Assembly (NCBI GenBank): GCA_003427395.1
Contig: BFEA01000027.1
Coordinates: 4,905,226-4,932,339 of the forward strand
Length of the DNA stretch: 27,114 nucleotides
Source: Chara braunii
Taxonomy: Eukaryota; Streptophyta; Charophyceae; Charales; Characeae
Reading direction: 5' to 3'
Every line of letters begins with the position of its first letter. Within the stretch, counting starts at the first letter, position 1. A program made the translations under genes and the position numbers. This document shows, piece after piece, positions 16,875-26,452 of this stretch. The notes beneath the pieces were generated by a model that ran no database searches, was not told the origin of the DNA, and saw only the letters and a list, made by a program, of their open reading frames with translations.

Positions 16875-17400
16875 AGAGGGGAGGTGCTGCTCGTGGAGGT
16901 GCTGTAGGTCTGCGGGAGTTGTTGGGGGAGAGACAAGCGGCAGTCATAGACGAGGTTGGGAGCTCACTGCCCCACCTCTGCATGGGTGTCGCGGCCAGTG
17001 GGATGCGTCAGGATCTGGACGGTGCAGCAAGCGGCACCTTTTCTAGTGAGGTTGTACTGCCACCGCGGCATCAAAACCTTCCTAAGGGAAGGTGCTGCAG
17101 GATTTGCCTCACGGCGCTGAAGTTTTTTATGTGAGTGTGGGGAAGCGCTACTCAGCGGCACAGGGGCAGCGACACTTCGGTGAGAAGGTGCTACCAGACT
17201 GACAGCGTGGCGGGATCAGGGTCTCCCTAAGGGGAGGTGCTGTCTATTTGGCGGCACGACAACGACAATGTTTTTTTAGTGAGGATATGCTGCCGAAATT
17301 TTGACACGGCAGTGGCATTTCGGTGGGAACTGCTGCTAAATTTTTTGATACAGCGTGGTACCAGTTTTTAACGGCGCGGCGAGCGGCAGTTCCCTTTTTT
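16875..17400. repeat. Degenerate ~45-bp minisatellite
   Basis: At least seven units follow the pattern GGTGRGRANNTGCTGCC, a variable middle, a CGGC-rich block and a T-rich end. Clear units start near 17085, 17131, 17180, 17231, 17279 and 17322. No sustained frame is kept across the units, so it is probably not coding. Confidence 0.6.
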
Positions 17401-18389
17401 GTGGTGTGCAGCGATTATGGTGGATCCTAATGTGGCCTAAAGGTTAGGTTGGTGTTGGTGCACAACTCGGATTGTGCGGCAGTAGAGTGTGGACCGGTGG
17501 CATGAAGAAAGTGCAGACTGAGTGCGCGCACCGGTGGCTATTGGAGTGCGGCACATGCGGTTTTTAGCCAGGGCCACCTTTATTTTTTTTGCGACACGTA
17601 GTGCGAGCGGTTTTGAGTTCTTGACCATTTGATATTGCGAGCAATAGTATGAAACTGATTTTGTGATCATGACGAGCATGTTGGATTGGCTATTGTGAGC
17701 GGATGTGGTGAGAGGAAGCATGAACTTGCGGTTGGTTGGGAGTATCCTTGGTGAATAAGGTGCAGTTGGGACTGCATTGGGACTGTCTGGGACATTGGAC
17801 CTCATAAAAACTCATTCGTGGGAACACCCTCCAGGAGGACTATCTCGCTTGAGTTTTTTTGTGTGGTCCAACCTCTGTTCTTTTGAACAGTTGAGAGAGG
17901 ACGCGGACCGTGATTTAGGAGGAAGGCCACAACCTGTGGAGTTGTGAGCCACACAATTTCATGTAAGCCGCACATATTTTCATATTCAGTGGCTATCATT
18001 TTTTTTTTATTGGAGTATTACTTGGCTTTCTTGAGTGAGTCGATTTAAATTTCACTAAAGGTCAGTTGAATGATTCAGAATTCCTTTCACACCTGTGTGA
18101 GGCCACACTTGTTTGACCCTGTTCATTGAATGTTCATTGAAAAGATAAAAGAAATGTGTGTTTGCATGTGAATGGTGAGATCTGACTTGGGTATGGGGTT
18201 GCATTGGTTTCCTTTGAACTTGTTTGTTTGCTTTGAGTGCAGGTAGGTAGAAGGATGCTTGCAAAAGAGATTGATTATGCATATTTAAGATTAAAAAAAA
18301 AAAAAAAAAGATTGTTCTCTTTCTACCTTTTATCTGTCAGCTTGTCAAAAAGTTGTTGTTTTTTAAAAAGATTATTCAATGTGTGTCGT
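17401..18389. other. No gene recognised
   Basis: GT-rich mixed sequence that may continue a transcript or LTR from the TATA box at 16777. It holds an A run at 18293-18309. No domain was recognised. Confidence 0.5.
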
Positions 18390-19071
18390 AAAATGAATTC
18401 GATCGAAATAAAGCAGATAAGGTCAAAAGGGCTTACCTCTTTCCAAGGAATTATCATTTTTATCCCGAATGACCTTATCTACCTATATCTGTCCAAATAG
18501 TTCCTATTCTCTATCTCTTTTTGTTTCTTTTCGTCAAAGTTACCCTGAACTTAAGAGAAGTGAGAATATCCGAAAGCTACTTGCAGTGGACACATCCTCT
18601 ATCCTCAGGAAGCATCTGGGGCGGGGGTTCGTTGCTTTAGGAGTCGACCCTCTTATAGACCCAGAGTGGACCGTTCTAGGGGGGGGTGTTTCACCGATTC
18701 GGTGGAGACGGCCCGACTTCTGAGATCCGAGAAAATGATTTCGATTGAAATAAAGCAGATAAGGTCAAAATGGCTTAACTTTTTCCAAGGAATGATCATT
18801 TCTATCCCGAATTACCTTATCTACCTATACATGTCCAAATGGTTCTCATTCTCTATCTCTTTCTGTTTTTTTTCGTTAAAGTTACCCTGAACTAATGAGA
18901 AGTGAGAATATCCGAAAGCTACTTGCAGGGGATACATCCTCTATCCTCAGGAAGCATCTGGGGCGGGGGTTCGTTGCTTTAGGAGTCGGCCCTGTTATCG
19001 ACCCAGAGTGGACCGTTCTATGGGGGGGTATTTAACCGATTCGGTGGAGACGGTCCGACTTTTGAGATCCA
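18390..19071 (+). repeat. 342-bp tandem duplication with a shared frame
   Basis: The unit starting AAAATG occurs at 18390 and 18732 with period 342, a multiple of three. Each copy carries an open stretch of about 50 codons beginning YPEL (18541 and 18883) with RSENIRKLLA, DTSSILRKHLGRGFVALGV and IDPEWTVL. A pyrimidine tract ending in AAAG precedes the stretch in both copies, resembling a splice acceptor. About five amino-acid changes and three silent changes separate the copies, so constraint cannot be claimed. The protein is not recognised. Confidence 0.85.
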
Positions 19072-19199
19072 AGTCTTGTGCTCGGATGAGGAGGAGGAGT
19101 GTCCCCAACCACTTTCTAGAAGGAGGGGCATGCAACACTTCAAGCAATGCACCTGATGAAGAGTCATCTTCAAAGCAGCCTGTCATCCAAAAAGACTGA
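19072..19199 (+). CDS. Possible coding tail, unidentified
   Basis: The frame continuing from the second duplicated unit reads RRRSVPNHFLEGGACNTSS and NAPDEESSSKQPVIQKD, then stops at 19199. The hydrophilic Ser/Glu/Lys-rich end looks like a natural C-terminus. Upstream splicing would be required, and no promoter or start is identified. It lies just before the 19.2-19.9 kb LTR-like segment. Confidence 0.25.
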
Positions 19200-20153
19200 G
19201 AATGTGTGGAGACGGGTGTGTACGTGCATAATTTTAAGTCAGCGGTAGGATGGAATGAATGACCTTGGCGGCGTGTCTCATCAAGTCAAAATCGAGGCAG
19301 TCCGACCACGTTGCCGGCTGCGTCTATGTTATTGTCGGAAGCCAACTCCTTGTTGGCGGTTGTACTATGATTGTTTTATGGAGTTCGACCTGGGGTGGTC
19401 GGATTTTATTTTGATCTTGTGTTTTTGATGTATCTAATGATGATTCAAATTCTATCTTTTATCATTACAGATTGGGTATATGTCCTGTCGACTACGGTCG
19501 ACTCTTTTTGAGGTAATTATGCGTAGTTGCTGTAACTTTTTTTTGACTGGTATATAAAAGGGACTAGGATACTATGGGGTTCACGATTGGTTGAGACAGT
19601 CCTAGTCGACCGACGTCCGCTTCGTACTTAGGAGATCAACGCCCTAAGGAACGATCGACGTTCAGGTCCACTTGGCATTTAACCAAACGTATCTATACTA
19701 CAGCGAACGAGCAAACACCCTCGACTGACCTAGCTCTGCAATTGCACCTAAAAACCTTCACACGTGGGTCAGTAGTTCGGTAGGGATACGCCCCTAAGGG
19801 TGGTGACAGCTCCTTTGGGAAAGAAAGTTTATGCCCCGCCGGAACCTATCCTATCGTAGGGGACCGTAGGATGTATAGTTGGCGCACTTGACTAGAGTGG
19901 CGACGGGACGAGGCAACCGCGCCCGTTTCAGTAGTTCGCGGGGTTATTCCATGTTGTTCCCGAGTTGACTTTGTTTTTGTTTTTGTTTTACTCCTGCATG
20001 ACATGGCCGGGAGGGTTCCCGCACCTTTGCAAAAAGGGGGGAGCCGATGCGCTCGACAACGTGATCGAGAGAATGAACGAACATGCCAAACTTGATAACC
20101 AATCAACAACCCAACGAACACCCGCCACTGAGATCGATGATGACGAGCACTGA
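19200..20153 (+). mobile_element. LTR (5') with TATA box, PBS-like site and gag-like start
   Basis: The segment 19561-19876 matches the minus-strand sequence at 8743-9060. A TATA box (19551-19559) lies about 30 nt before the shared GTCCTAGTCGACCGACGTCC block. The LTR seems to end around GATGTA (19870-19876), followed by the PBS-like TGGCGCACTTGACTAGAG (19880-19897). A short frame from the ATG at 19998 (MTWPGGFPHLCKKGGADAL...) ends after TEIDDDEH near 20151 and weakly resembles the frame after the other copy. No pol sequence is visible. The LTR 5' boundary is not fixed. Confidence 0.6.
19551..19559 (+). promoter_or_regulatory. LTR TATA box
   Basis: TATATAAAA lies in the expected place upstream of the conserved R-like block of the LTR. 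Confidence 0.6.
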
Positions 20154-20193
20154 AATGACAAGAACAACAGTTGATATTTGTTGTTTTTCACTA

Positions 20194-20255
20194 CTCACCA
20201 AATCTGCAAGAAGAGAATGAATCTTCTGCTAAAACATTGAAAGATGCTCCCCTAT
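20194..20255 (-). repeat. Dispersed core motif, copy b
   Basis: CTCACCAAATCTGCAAGAAG, then AGAATGAATCTTCTGCTA and AACATTGAAAGATGCTCCCC, match the core at 25501-25582 in reverse orientation, including the CTCACCAAA flank. Confidence 0.75.
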
Positions 20256-21283
20256 ATCACCACAGTCCTTGTTACTGTCTCAGTTCCCGCACATACGATC
20301 TTTGCAGAAGAGGTAAGTATTTGTTAATCCCCTCTCTCATCCCATTTCTTCCCCATGGTCGTGCCTTTGCCAACTCTCCGTCCACTACCTCATCCCCATT
20401 TCTCTCGCCCTTCTCGCCTTTTTCTTGTTGCTCCCTCGTAACTCCATTCTCAGCTTATCTGGTCGTTATTCCAGCCAAATTCGTACTTCCCACTCGACAC
20501 AATCAAGCGCAACCTCGAGGCGGGCAACAACTTGAAAAGGAGAAGTAGAGAAATTCGGACTTGAGCGACCACGAGGAAAAAAATGACAACCTAAGGCAAC
20601 ACACACCTATTACCTTAGTGATGACCAGCACCATCGCGAAGGGCAACAGTCACATTGTGAAGATAAACGGGCAACACCTGCAGCCCGTATATACCAAATC
20701 ACTGCCGCAAATCAAATTATGTCGGGCCAATCACTTTGCAGTGTCTCAAAACCCCTATTTCGACTCTTCACTTGGGCTATACAATTTCCAATCTCATTCT
20801 CCCTTCCTTCCTTCTCCTCGACTCCTCCCGCGCAGCCTCTTTCTCTCTTAGCTCATTACTCCCTTCCTAATTCACAAAACTAACTTCGCCCTTGGATTCG
20901 CCCCACCTCAATACCCCTACTTGACATCTTTCCTCGTCCGATTTCATGAAGAACTAGAAAAGTTTTTCCACTTCCCCCCAAAGTCACCTCCTCGATATCT
21001 CCACACAACTTTTCTCTTTTAACTTTTCCCCACAACTCTAACTTCTAATACTAATACTATCACTAAACTTGTATGACCTTGAAAACGCTTTGTTTCACCC
21101 TTCCCTGCTCGTTTTCATCAAGAAACGAGTGTTATTCTTCTTCCTCATCGCCTCCATCGCCTTCAACTCCTTTCTTCTTATTTCCTCTCACGTTATTGAC
21201 TCATCCCCTTCCTCTAGCGTACATTCTCATTGCGGCCCTCTACTGAAGTTCACGTATCACAAAAAAGGCAAAAAAGGTATGTC
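20256..21283. other. Pyrimidine-rich stretch, no gene supported
   Basis: The plus strand is strongly C/T-rich. A consensus splice donor, GAAGAG|GTAAGTAT, lies at 20312-20313. No flanking exon could be proved, and the open frames here show no domain. Confidence 0.5.
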
Positions 21284-21365
21284 GGATTTACGCATGTCAT
21301 CTCTGCACAGGGGCCATGCTAGTCTTCACAGTATCGTTCTAATTCTAATGGATGTCCCGAAGGAC
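21284..21365 (-). pseudogene. U6 snRNA-derived module of SINE copy 5
   Basis: The minus strand reads GTCCTTCGGGACATCCATTA at the 5' end, then GAACGATACTGTGAAGACTA, GCATGGCCCCTGTGCAGAGA and TGACATGCGTAAATCC. The last 20 or so U6 nucleotides are missing. It lacks the 4-nt insertion seen in copies 1, 2 and 4. Confidence 0.88.
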
Positions 21366-21514
21366 CAAAGCGGAGTGGCGGCCTTGAGATATCGCCATCG
21401 GACCGATCGTCCCAAAGTAACTCAGAATCGTAATATTTTTACTCATCTGCTTTCGGTGGAGTTCAAACACAGGTTTGTATTTCAATAGTTCAAAGGTGTA
21501 CCAGCTGAGTTAGG
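21284..21514 (-). mobile_element. Composite tRNA-U6 SINE, copy 5 (compact)
   Basis: The minus strand runs from the tRNA-like head (A box 21500-21512, TAACTCAGCTGGT; B box 21458-21467, TTTGAACTCC) through the body (21366-21455; GGGACGATCGGTCCGATGGC, GATATCTCAAGGCCGCCACT) directly into the U6 module (21284-21365). No A-rich linker separates body and U6, unlike copies 1 and 2. Its distance from the others (about 15 kb) and the absence of poly(A) at the junction argue that the fusion is an inherited family structure. Weakly similar octamers GGTATGTC and GGCATGTC flank it and could be a decayed target duplication. Confidence 0.85.
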
Positions 21515-22485
21515 CATGTCATTTGGTCTCCCTGGCGAGGAACAAAACCAGGGGAGCCAATCCACACCCCGGTTCTATCGGACTTACTCTACTTTGCTCT
21601 TGTTGTTGTATTGTAGATTCGGACATGGGTCTTCCGCGTCCAAACTGTGTATCATACTTAATGGGCACAACGCAAAGAGAATAACAAACGACTTTTGTTT
21701 CGGACTCAACCCCAAAAAGACAGAACCGAAAAAAAAAACAACCATCTGGCTATAGACCCTCGACTCTACGGTAGAAAGTCCTTACAGAGGTACCCCTTTG
21801 GCAAATGGTTGAAAGATCGGCCCCTTCCCTGACCAGTTCGGCAATGATATTGCTTTCCCCCACGCTAAGCCCAGTTAATTGAACTCGATCCCAATATGAA
21901 ATCAAACGAAAAAAAATTGTCAAAAATCATAAATAACTTGAAAAATAATTAACAATATAAAATAAAAGACTGGATTTTACAGGATTGCAACTTTACAATC
22001 TCAAGTGCACACCACCTCCTATTTAACTTGATTTAAGTGAGGCGCATACCGATCATACACCTTTTTTGTGTGGCTTACCGGGGTGTCGCGACCAAGCCGA
22101 CAAATAACGGTTAGTCTCAAACTCATAGATCATGCGCCACATCGTAGATGTCTCTGCCCAACGACCGACGCCAAGCCGAGCCATACGTCACGGCAACCTG
22201 TCGTGGCGGCAGCCGGTTCAGGTGCTAATCATGCTCGCAACACATCTAACCAACATAAATTATCGTGCATACGCTTGTTGCATGGACTCAGACACTAGCT
22301 CGCCGACCACTAAGGCCGACAACTATTTGACTACCTATTGCATGACACAATAATGTGTAGTAACACACCCCATACTCACCCTCTTTCTGCTAAGGCCGAG
22401 ATCGTCGAGGCACGCGTTCAGACGAAACCTGACGCACCGTTCAACCATTGCATCATCACGACCTCCTCCTATGCGACCTGCAACA
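21515..22485. other. No gene; probably includes the body of an LTR
   Basis: No coding sequence was recognised. The part from about 22070 upward may be the remainder of the minus-strand LTR that starts near 22527. Its far end was not placed. Confidence 0.4.
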
Positions 22486-22533
22486 AACATGGCAAATACC
22501 CTTGTAAGGGTGTTTGTCACGACAACACTCCCC
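22486..22533 (-). mobile_element. Copia-like LTR start preceded by a polypurine tract
   Basis: The minus strand reads GGGGAG (22533-22528) followed by TGTTGTCGTGACAAACACCC, the arrangement of a polypurine tract next to the TG of a 3' LTR in many plant Ty1/copia elements. The start matches 14525-14561. No integrase or RT sequence is visible on the internal side (above 22533). Confidence 0.4.
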
Positions 22534-22716
22534 TAGACCACCCACAACGCCCCCACATGCCAAAACCGTCACAAACCCGCCCCTCCTAACATCTTCACAA
22601 CCCTTGTACGAACGCGTCAAATGCATTCAGGGCCGTTCATTGAACACACATTCAACACATTCAATAGTTGAACGCAAAATGCAAGTTTCATGAACGCGCA
22701 ACAATACAGAGGGAAG

Positions 22717-23059
22717 TGTTGGGGATTTGGGCTACAATTGTTTTGTCTCGTGTAGATCTACACTGATGCTGAACATTACAAATCGATTGTTTATGGAGAT
22801 TCCTCATCGCCTCCTACTAGCGGTAGAGGAGGATGGCGACGATAATAACAAGGATGATTGGTCAGATGATCACAACAATGGATTTCACGAGACAAATTGG
22901 ATTGAGGCATGGTTCATAGATGTTAATACAACAGTTGGTCCTCTTGCTCCCATACGAAAGAGAGAAGATCAATGGTGTGTTGTGACCATCGTGAGTTGTT
23001 TCATTGATGTTAGTTGTAAACGAGTGACTCACGTGTTGAATTCCAAATGGGGAGGCTAG
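22717..23059 (+). other. Unidentified 110-codon frame after a TGTTGGGG motif
   Basis: An open frame (22727-23059) reads MGYNCFVSCRSTLMLNITNR, then an acidic stretch EEDGDDNNKDDWSDDHNN and a Cys-containing end. It has no recognised domain. The preceding AGAGGGAAG|TGTTGGGG resembles a polypurine tract next to a copia LTR start, so the region may be LTR sequence with a chance frame. A 14-bp perfect palindrome, GTGTAGATCTACAC, lies at 22750-22763. Confidence 0.3.
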
Positions 23060-23225
23060 TTTAGTGGACGACATTCTTAACCTTACCTACCAGTTTAATA
23101 GCAATAACAAAGGTTTCTTTTACTCCATATAATGGTTAGTTGGTGTTTTTTTCTCCATTAGGGGATGTTGGTGAGTAGGTTAAGGTAATGTGTGAATAGA
23201 GGGAACTGATTCCTGTTGGGTCTGA

Positions 23226-23393
23226 TACAATTTTGCAACTATAAAATTGAGAGGGTGAAGCAGGCATTACAAAAAAACAGGTAATTATATAAATTAACGT
23301 GGCATCTCATACAGTTTTGCAACAATAAAATTGAGAGGGTGAAGCAGGCATAACAAAAAAACAGATAATTGTGTAAGTTAAAAAATCTACGAG
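23226..23393. repeat. Tandem duplication, 84-bp unit, two copies
   Basis: The block TACAATTTTGCAACTATAAA plus ATTGAGAGGGTGAAGCAGGC occurs at 23226 and, with few changes, at 23310. Confidence 0.9.
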
Positions 23394-25029
23394 TCAGATG
23401 TCACGTTGAGATCATCAAATTCAACCAACACTCTTTGAAGGTGAGCTCTACTACGATTCATTGTCGGGAAGTATAACTTAATAAGTGGCGCATGAGCGAT
23501 GAGGAAAAAAAAAAAAAGTTGGAGTATAAAAACGTGGAGTATTCCATAGGATGCAAATGGGTTAATGGGAAGGGAGAAAAAAATGGAAGAGGGTAAGAGT
23601 GGGACTGGAGGACCTCATTTTTGGGAAAGGTTGATAAAAAAATGTGCAGAAGAGATTGGAGAACCCTGTGGATAGGCTAGGGAGTAGGTAAGGGGATAAT
23701 GAAACATTGGGTGAAGGAGGAAAAACTATAAAAGTTTGTGTATCATCTTTGGTTGGATTGTGAGTACCATGATTCCGTTGCAGCTCAAACCCTCCTCTCA
23801 CATAATCATATTGACAAATTTAAATGAATGACTTTTGACATGCGTAAAGAATTTATCAAAAGATATACAGCGGACTTTTACTCCGTATCTCACTTTTTTT
23901 TACAATTGTTAGATTAGGGTGGTGACAAGCGCATAGTTTTTTTCTTATTTTCCTTCTAAAGGAAGCAATTTCATTCAAAGTGATTCTTAAAATGTATCCT
24001 TACTTGGTTTTTACTAGGTCAAGATTGCTACAGGTACAGAGGATGATAACTCTATTTTATAAATGTGTTTTAACAATGGTTTTATGACATACCTCCTCAC
24101 TTAACTTTTTGCCCATTGCGGCTAATTACAACTTTTTTATAGTATTTTTATTTTTATATAAGTATACAAAAATACATGCTTATATAAATCTTCAAATAGA
24201 GTTGTCCGGTAAACTGTAGGCGGAGAGGGAGAAAAGGACAACAAACGAGAGGTTGTGACAAACTGTTTCTTCGGAGTTTCACCGATTCATCAGGAGGCTG
24301 AACCCATACACATTATATGATTTAAGAACAACTTTTGAAGGTCATATAAGTATCCTATAAAAGTGAGACCCTCCCTACTTAAATGTGATTACTCTAATCT
24401 ATTCATGAGGACGTGTACCTATTGGAAACCGGGTCTAACCTCCTATTAACAAAATTAGAGTACAAGTGCATCAATAATACAATTTGCTGGGTAATTAATT
24501 ATTTATCAGACAGTAAGTTTGAACCTTAAAAACATATTTATACTTCATGACATCACTGCCCCACATCTCAATAGTGTCTCAATCTCTTATACCTTTCCCC
24601 ATCAAGTAGCCAAGATTTCCTGATGCTCCAACTCATGAGGACACTCCTCCCCCACCACAACCACACCCTCTCATGTCACCTCCCCTTTGTGACGTTCATG
24701 AATGTTGAAGACGTACACCCTGTAAAACCGAGGGGCGGCTCACAAAGCCACCCGCATGAAAGGTCTCTCTTTTTTTCCTACTTGCGCAAGGGATATATTA
24801 TATTAATCTACCTTGTATCATTCCAGTTTTGCCGTTCCTGATGTTGATGAATGTCAAAGACAAAGATTAACAAAACCGAAACCGGGCAGTTAAGCGGTTG
24901 ACGATGGGTTACTTTCACCTATCCTCCACCACCCTCAACCGCCCGTCGGCCACCACTACATCTCGTGCTGCTATGCACTCTCACCAAATTCCGTAAGGTC
25001 ACTTCCATCTCGTCAAGGCGACGCAAGGT
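23394..25029. other. AT-rich non-coding DNA, nothing recognised
   Basis: No gene, RNA gene or transposon end was identified on either strand. The sequence shifts to higher GC after about 24850. Confidence 0.6.
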
Positions 25030-25647
25030 GTGTGGGGCCCCGCTTCCCCAGACTACCCCGACCGCATCCTCTCAAATCATGAATGTCCGGGGGATATGAA
25101 ACGGGTGGGGGACTCAGAAATCCCCTCCACGGACCTTTCTTTTGCTACCGGGGTTGTCTGCTCTGTGTTGAATCAATTTCCCGTGTCCGTTGCGACCGCC
25201 CAACGCCCTCTTCCTTCCCGGGGCAAGGTCCGACTTGCGGAAATCAGGAGATACCGCCCGTTGATCTCTGCTATCTACGGTCAGTATCTCTTAAATTCGT
25301 GCAAATGGGACCTAGCCCCCGGACGTCGCCTCCACCGTCCCCCACTCCTCTGCGTCTTCACTGGTACCGGAGTCAAGGTCACAACATTACGGGCTGCGAC
25401 TCCTGGGAGCCCGCGCCCTCGCGGTCTGTCTGTCACGCACGAGAATCTTGGGGTGTCCCGCTCGTTCTTGCTCCAGGCCTCGCTGCGTCAGTCACCAAAT
25501 GCGCAAAGGCAAAAATTATGGCGGCGTATCTTTCCATGTTCTAGCGGAAGATTCGTTCTCATTTTGCACGTTTGTTTGGTGAGTGGTGGGGCGCCAAGGC
25601 CCACAGCGCTTCTCCGTGACGCCATGCTTCGCCCTCAGCACAGTTGA
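25030..25647 (+). pseudogene. GC-rich unidentified frames running into core motif
   Basis: Two overlapping frames are open (205 codons from 25030, 153 codons from 25083). The second runs into the dispersed core (KIMAAYLSMF), stops at TAG (25542-25544), and its frame then continues as RKIRSHFARLFGEWWGAKAH. The 26.1 kb copy of the core lacks that stop and reads KIMGAYLAMFVAKIHSRFAHF. The upstream parts show no domain, so the long frames may only reflect GC content. If real, this is a broken gene fragment. Confidence 0.25.
25492..25582 (+). repeat. Dispersed core motif, copy c, with inverted flanks
   Basis: The core GGCAAAAATTATGGCGGCGT, CTAGCGGAAGATTCGTTCTC and ATTTTGCACG (25508-25570) is bounded by TCACCAAA (25492-25499) and its reverse complement TTTGGTGA (25575-25582). 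Confidence 0.75.
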
Positions 25648-25659
25648 GCGGGCGCAGAT

Positions 25660-26080
25660 CTGTTGTTTGGCACCGTTTCCGCTTTTGCTCCGGATCCAGA
25701 CAGACAGATGAATAGCGGTCTCCTGACTGAACGAAATCGAGGGCACGATTCGCTAAACGACAAATGGGAGCGGAGACATGCGGTCATGGAGAGCCGCCGG
25801 GCGCGGCTCGCTTTACATCGTCACTGGCAGTGGCAGCTGAAAAGAGTCACCCAAGCTGAGTCAGCTCTCGTTCCAAAGTCCTAACTACGCTTTTGGCGGG
25901 AGGATTGCGTTTCTTGGCGCCAGACCTTCCCAAAAAAGTCCCAACTCATTTTGAACAGACGGCGGCAGTGTGGCGTGTGGCGAATTGTGATTGGAAGAGC
26001 GGGAGAGACGGAGAGGGGGAATTGCCGTCAGTTGTCGTGAGCGGGCGATCTGCTGATACCAGTTGGGCCAATTTAGGGGG
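25660..26080. other. GC-rich sequence, no gene supported
   Basis: Short frames on both strands show no recognisable product. Confidence 0.5.
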
Positions 26081-26192
26081 TCGCTGCACTACTCTCGACA
26101 TGCACAAAAGACAAAAATCATGGGGGCGTATCTCGCCATGTTTGTAGCGAAGATTCACTCTCGTTTTGCACATTTCGAGAGTAGTGCAGCGA
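26081..26192. repeat. 112-bp palindromic-ended element with core motif, copy d
   Basis: A perfect 18-nt inverted repeat, TCGCTGCACTACTCTCGA (26081-26098) and its complement (26175-26192), encloses the dispersed core (ATCATGGGGGCGTATCTCGC, CATGTTTGTAGCGAAGATTC). It may be a miniature inverted-repeat transposon or a hairpin-forming motif. No target duplication was found. Confidence 0.8.
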
Positions 26193-26325
26193 GGCCCTTA
26201 CTGTAGTATTCGTCCGTCACCGTCAATTTGTGGCCTGCGCCACACCACTTCCCAGTTCTAGGAAAAACAAAGTTCGCCGGGGTGGCAAAGGAGGAGGAGG
26301 AGGAGGATCCACTCCCGGCAGTCAG

Positions 26326-26452
26326 CTCAGCAACTATTCAGTTCAGTAATTCATCAGCAGTGATCCTCCTCCCGCTCAGTCAGCAATTCAGTAATTCATC
26401 AGCACAGCAGTGATCTTCCCGCTCAGTCATCAATTTCAGTAATTCATCGGCA
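26326..26452. repeat. Minisatellite, 47-49-bp unit, about 2.6 copies
   Basis: Units starting CTCAG (26326, 26375 and 26422) share CAGTAATTCATCAGCA and TGATC(C)TTCCCGCTCAGT. Confidence 0.88.

Noticed and set aside
25030-25647. 205-codon plus-strand frame as an intact gene
   Set aside because: No recognisable domain. A second overlapping frame is equally open, and the segment runs into a repeated core with a stop codon. It is kept only as a low-confidence fragment.
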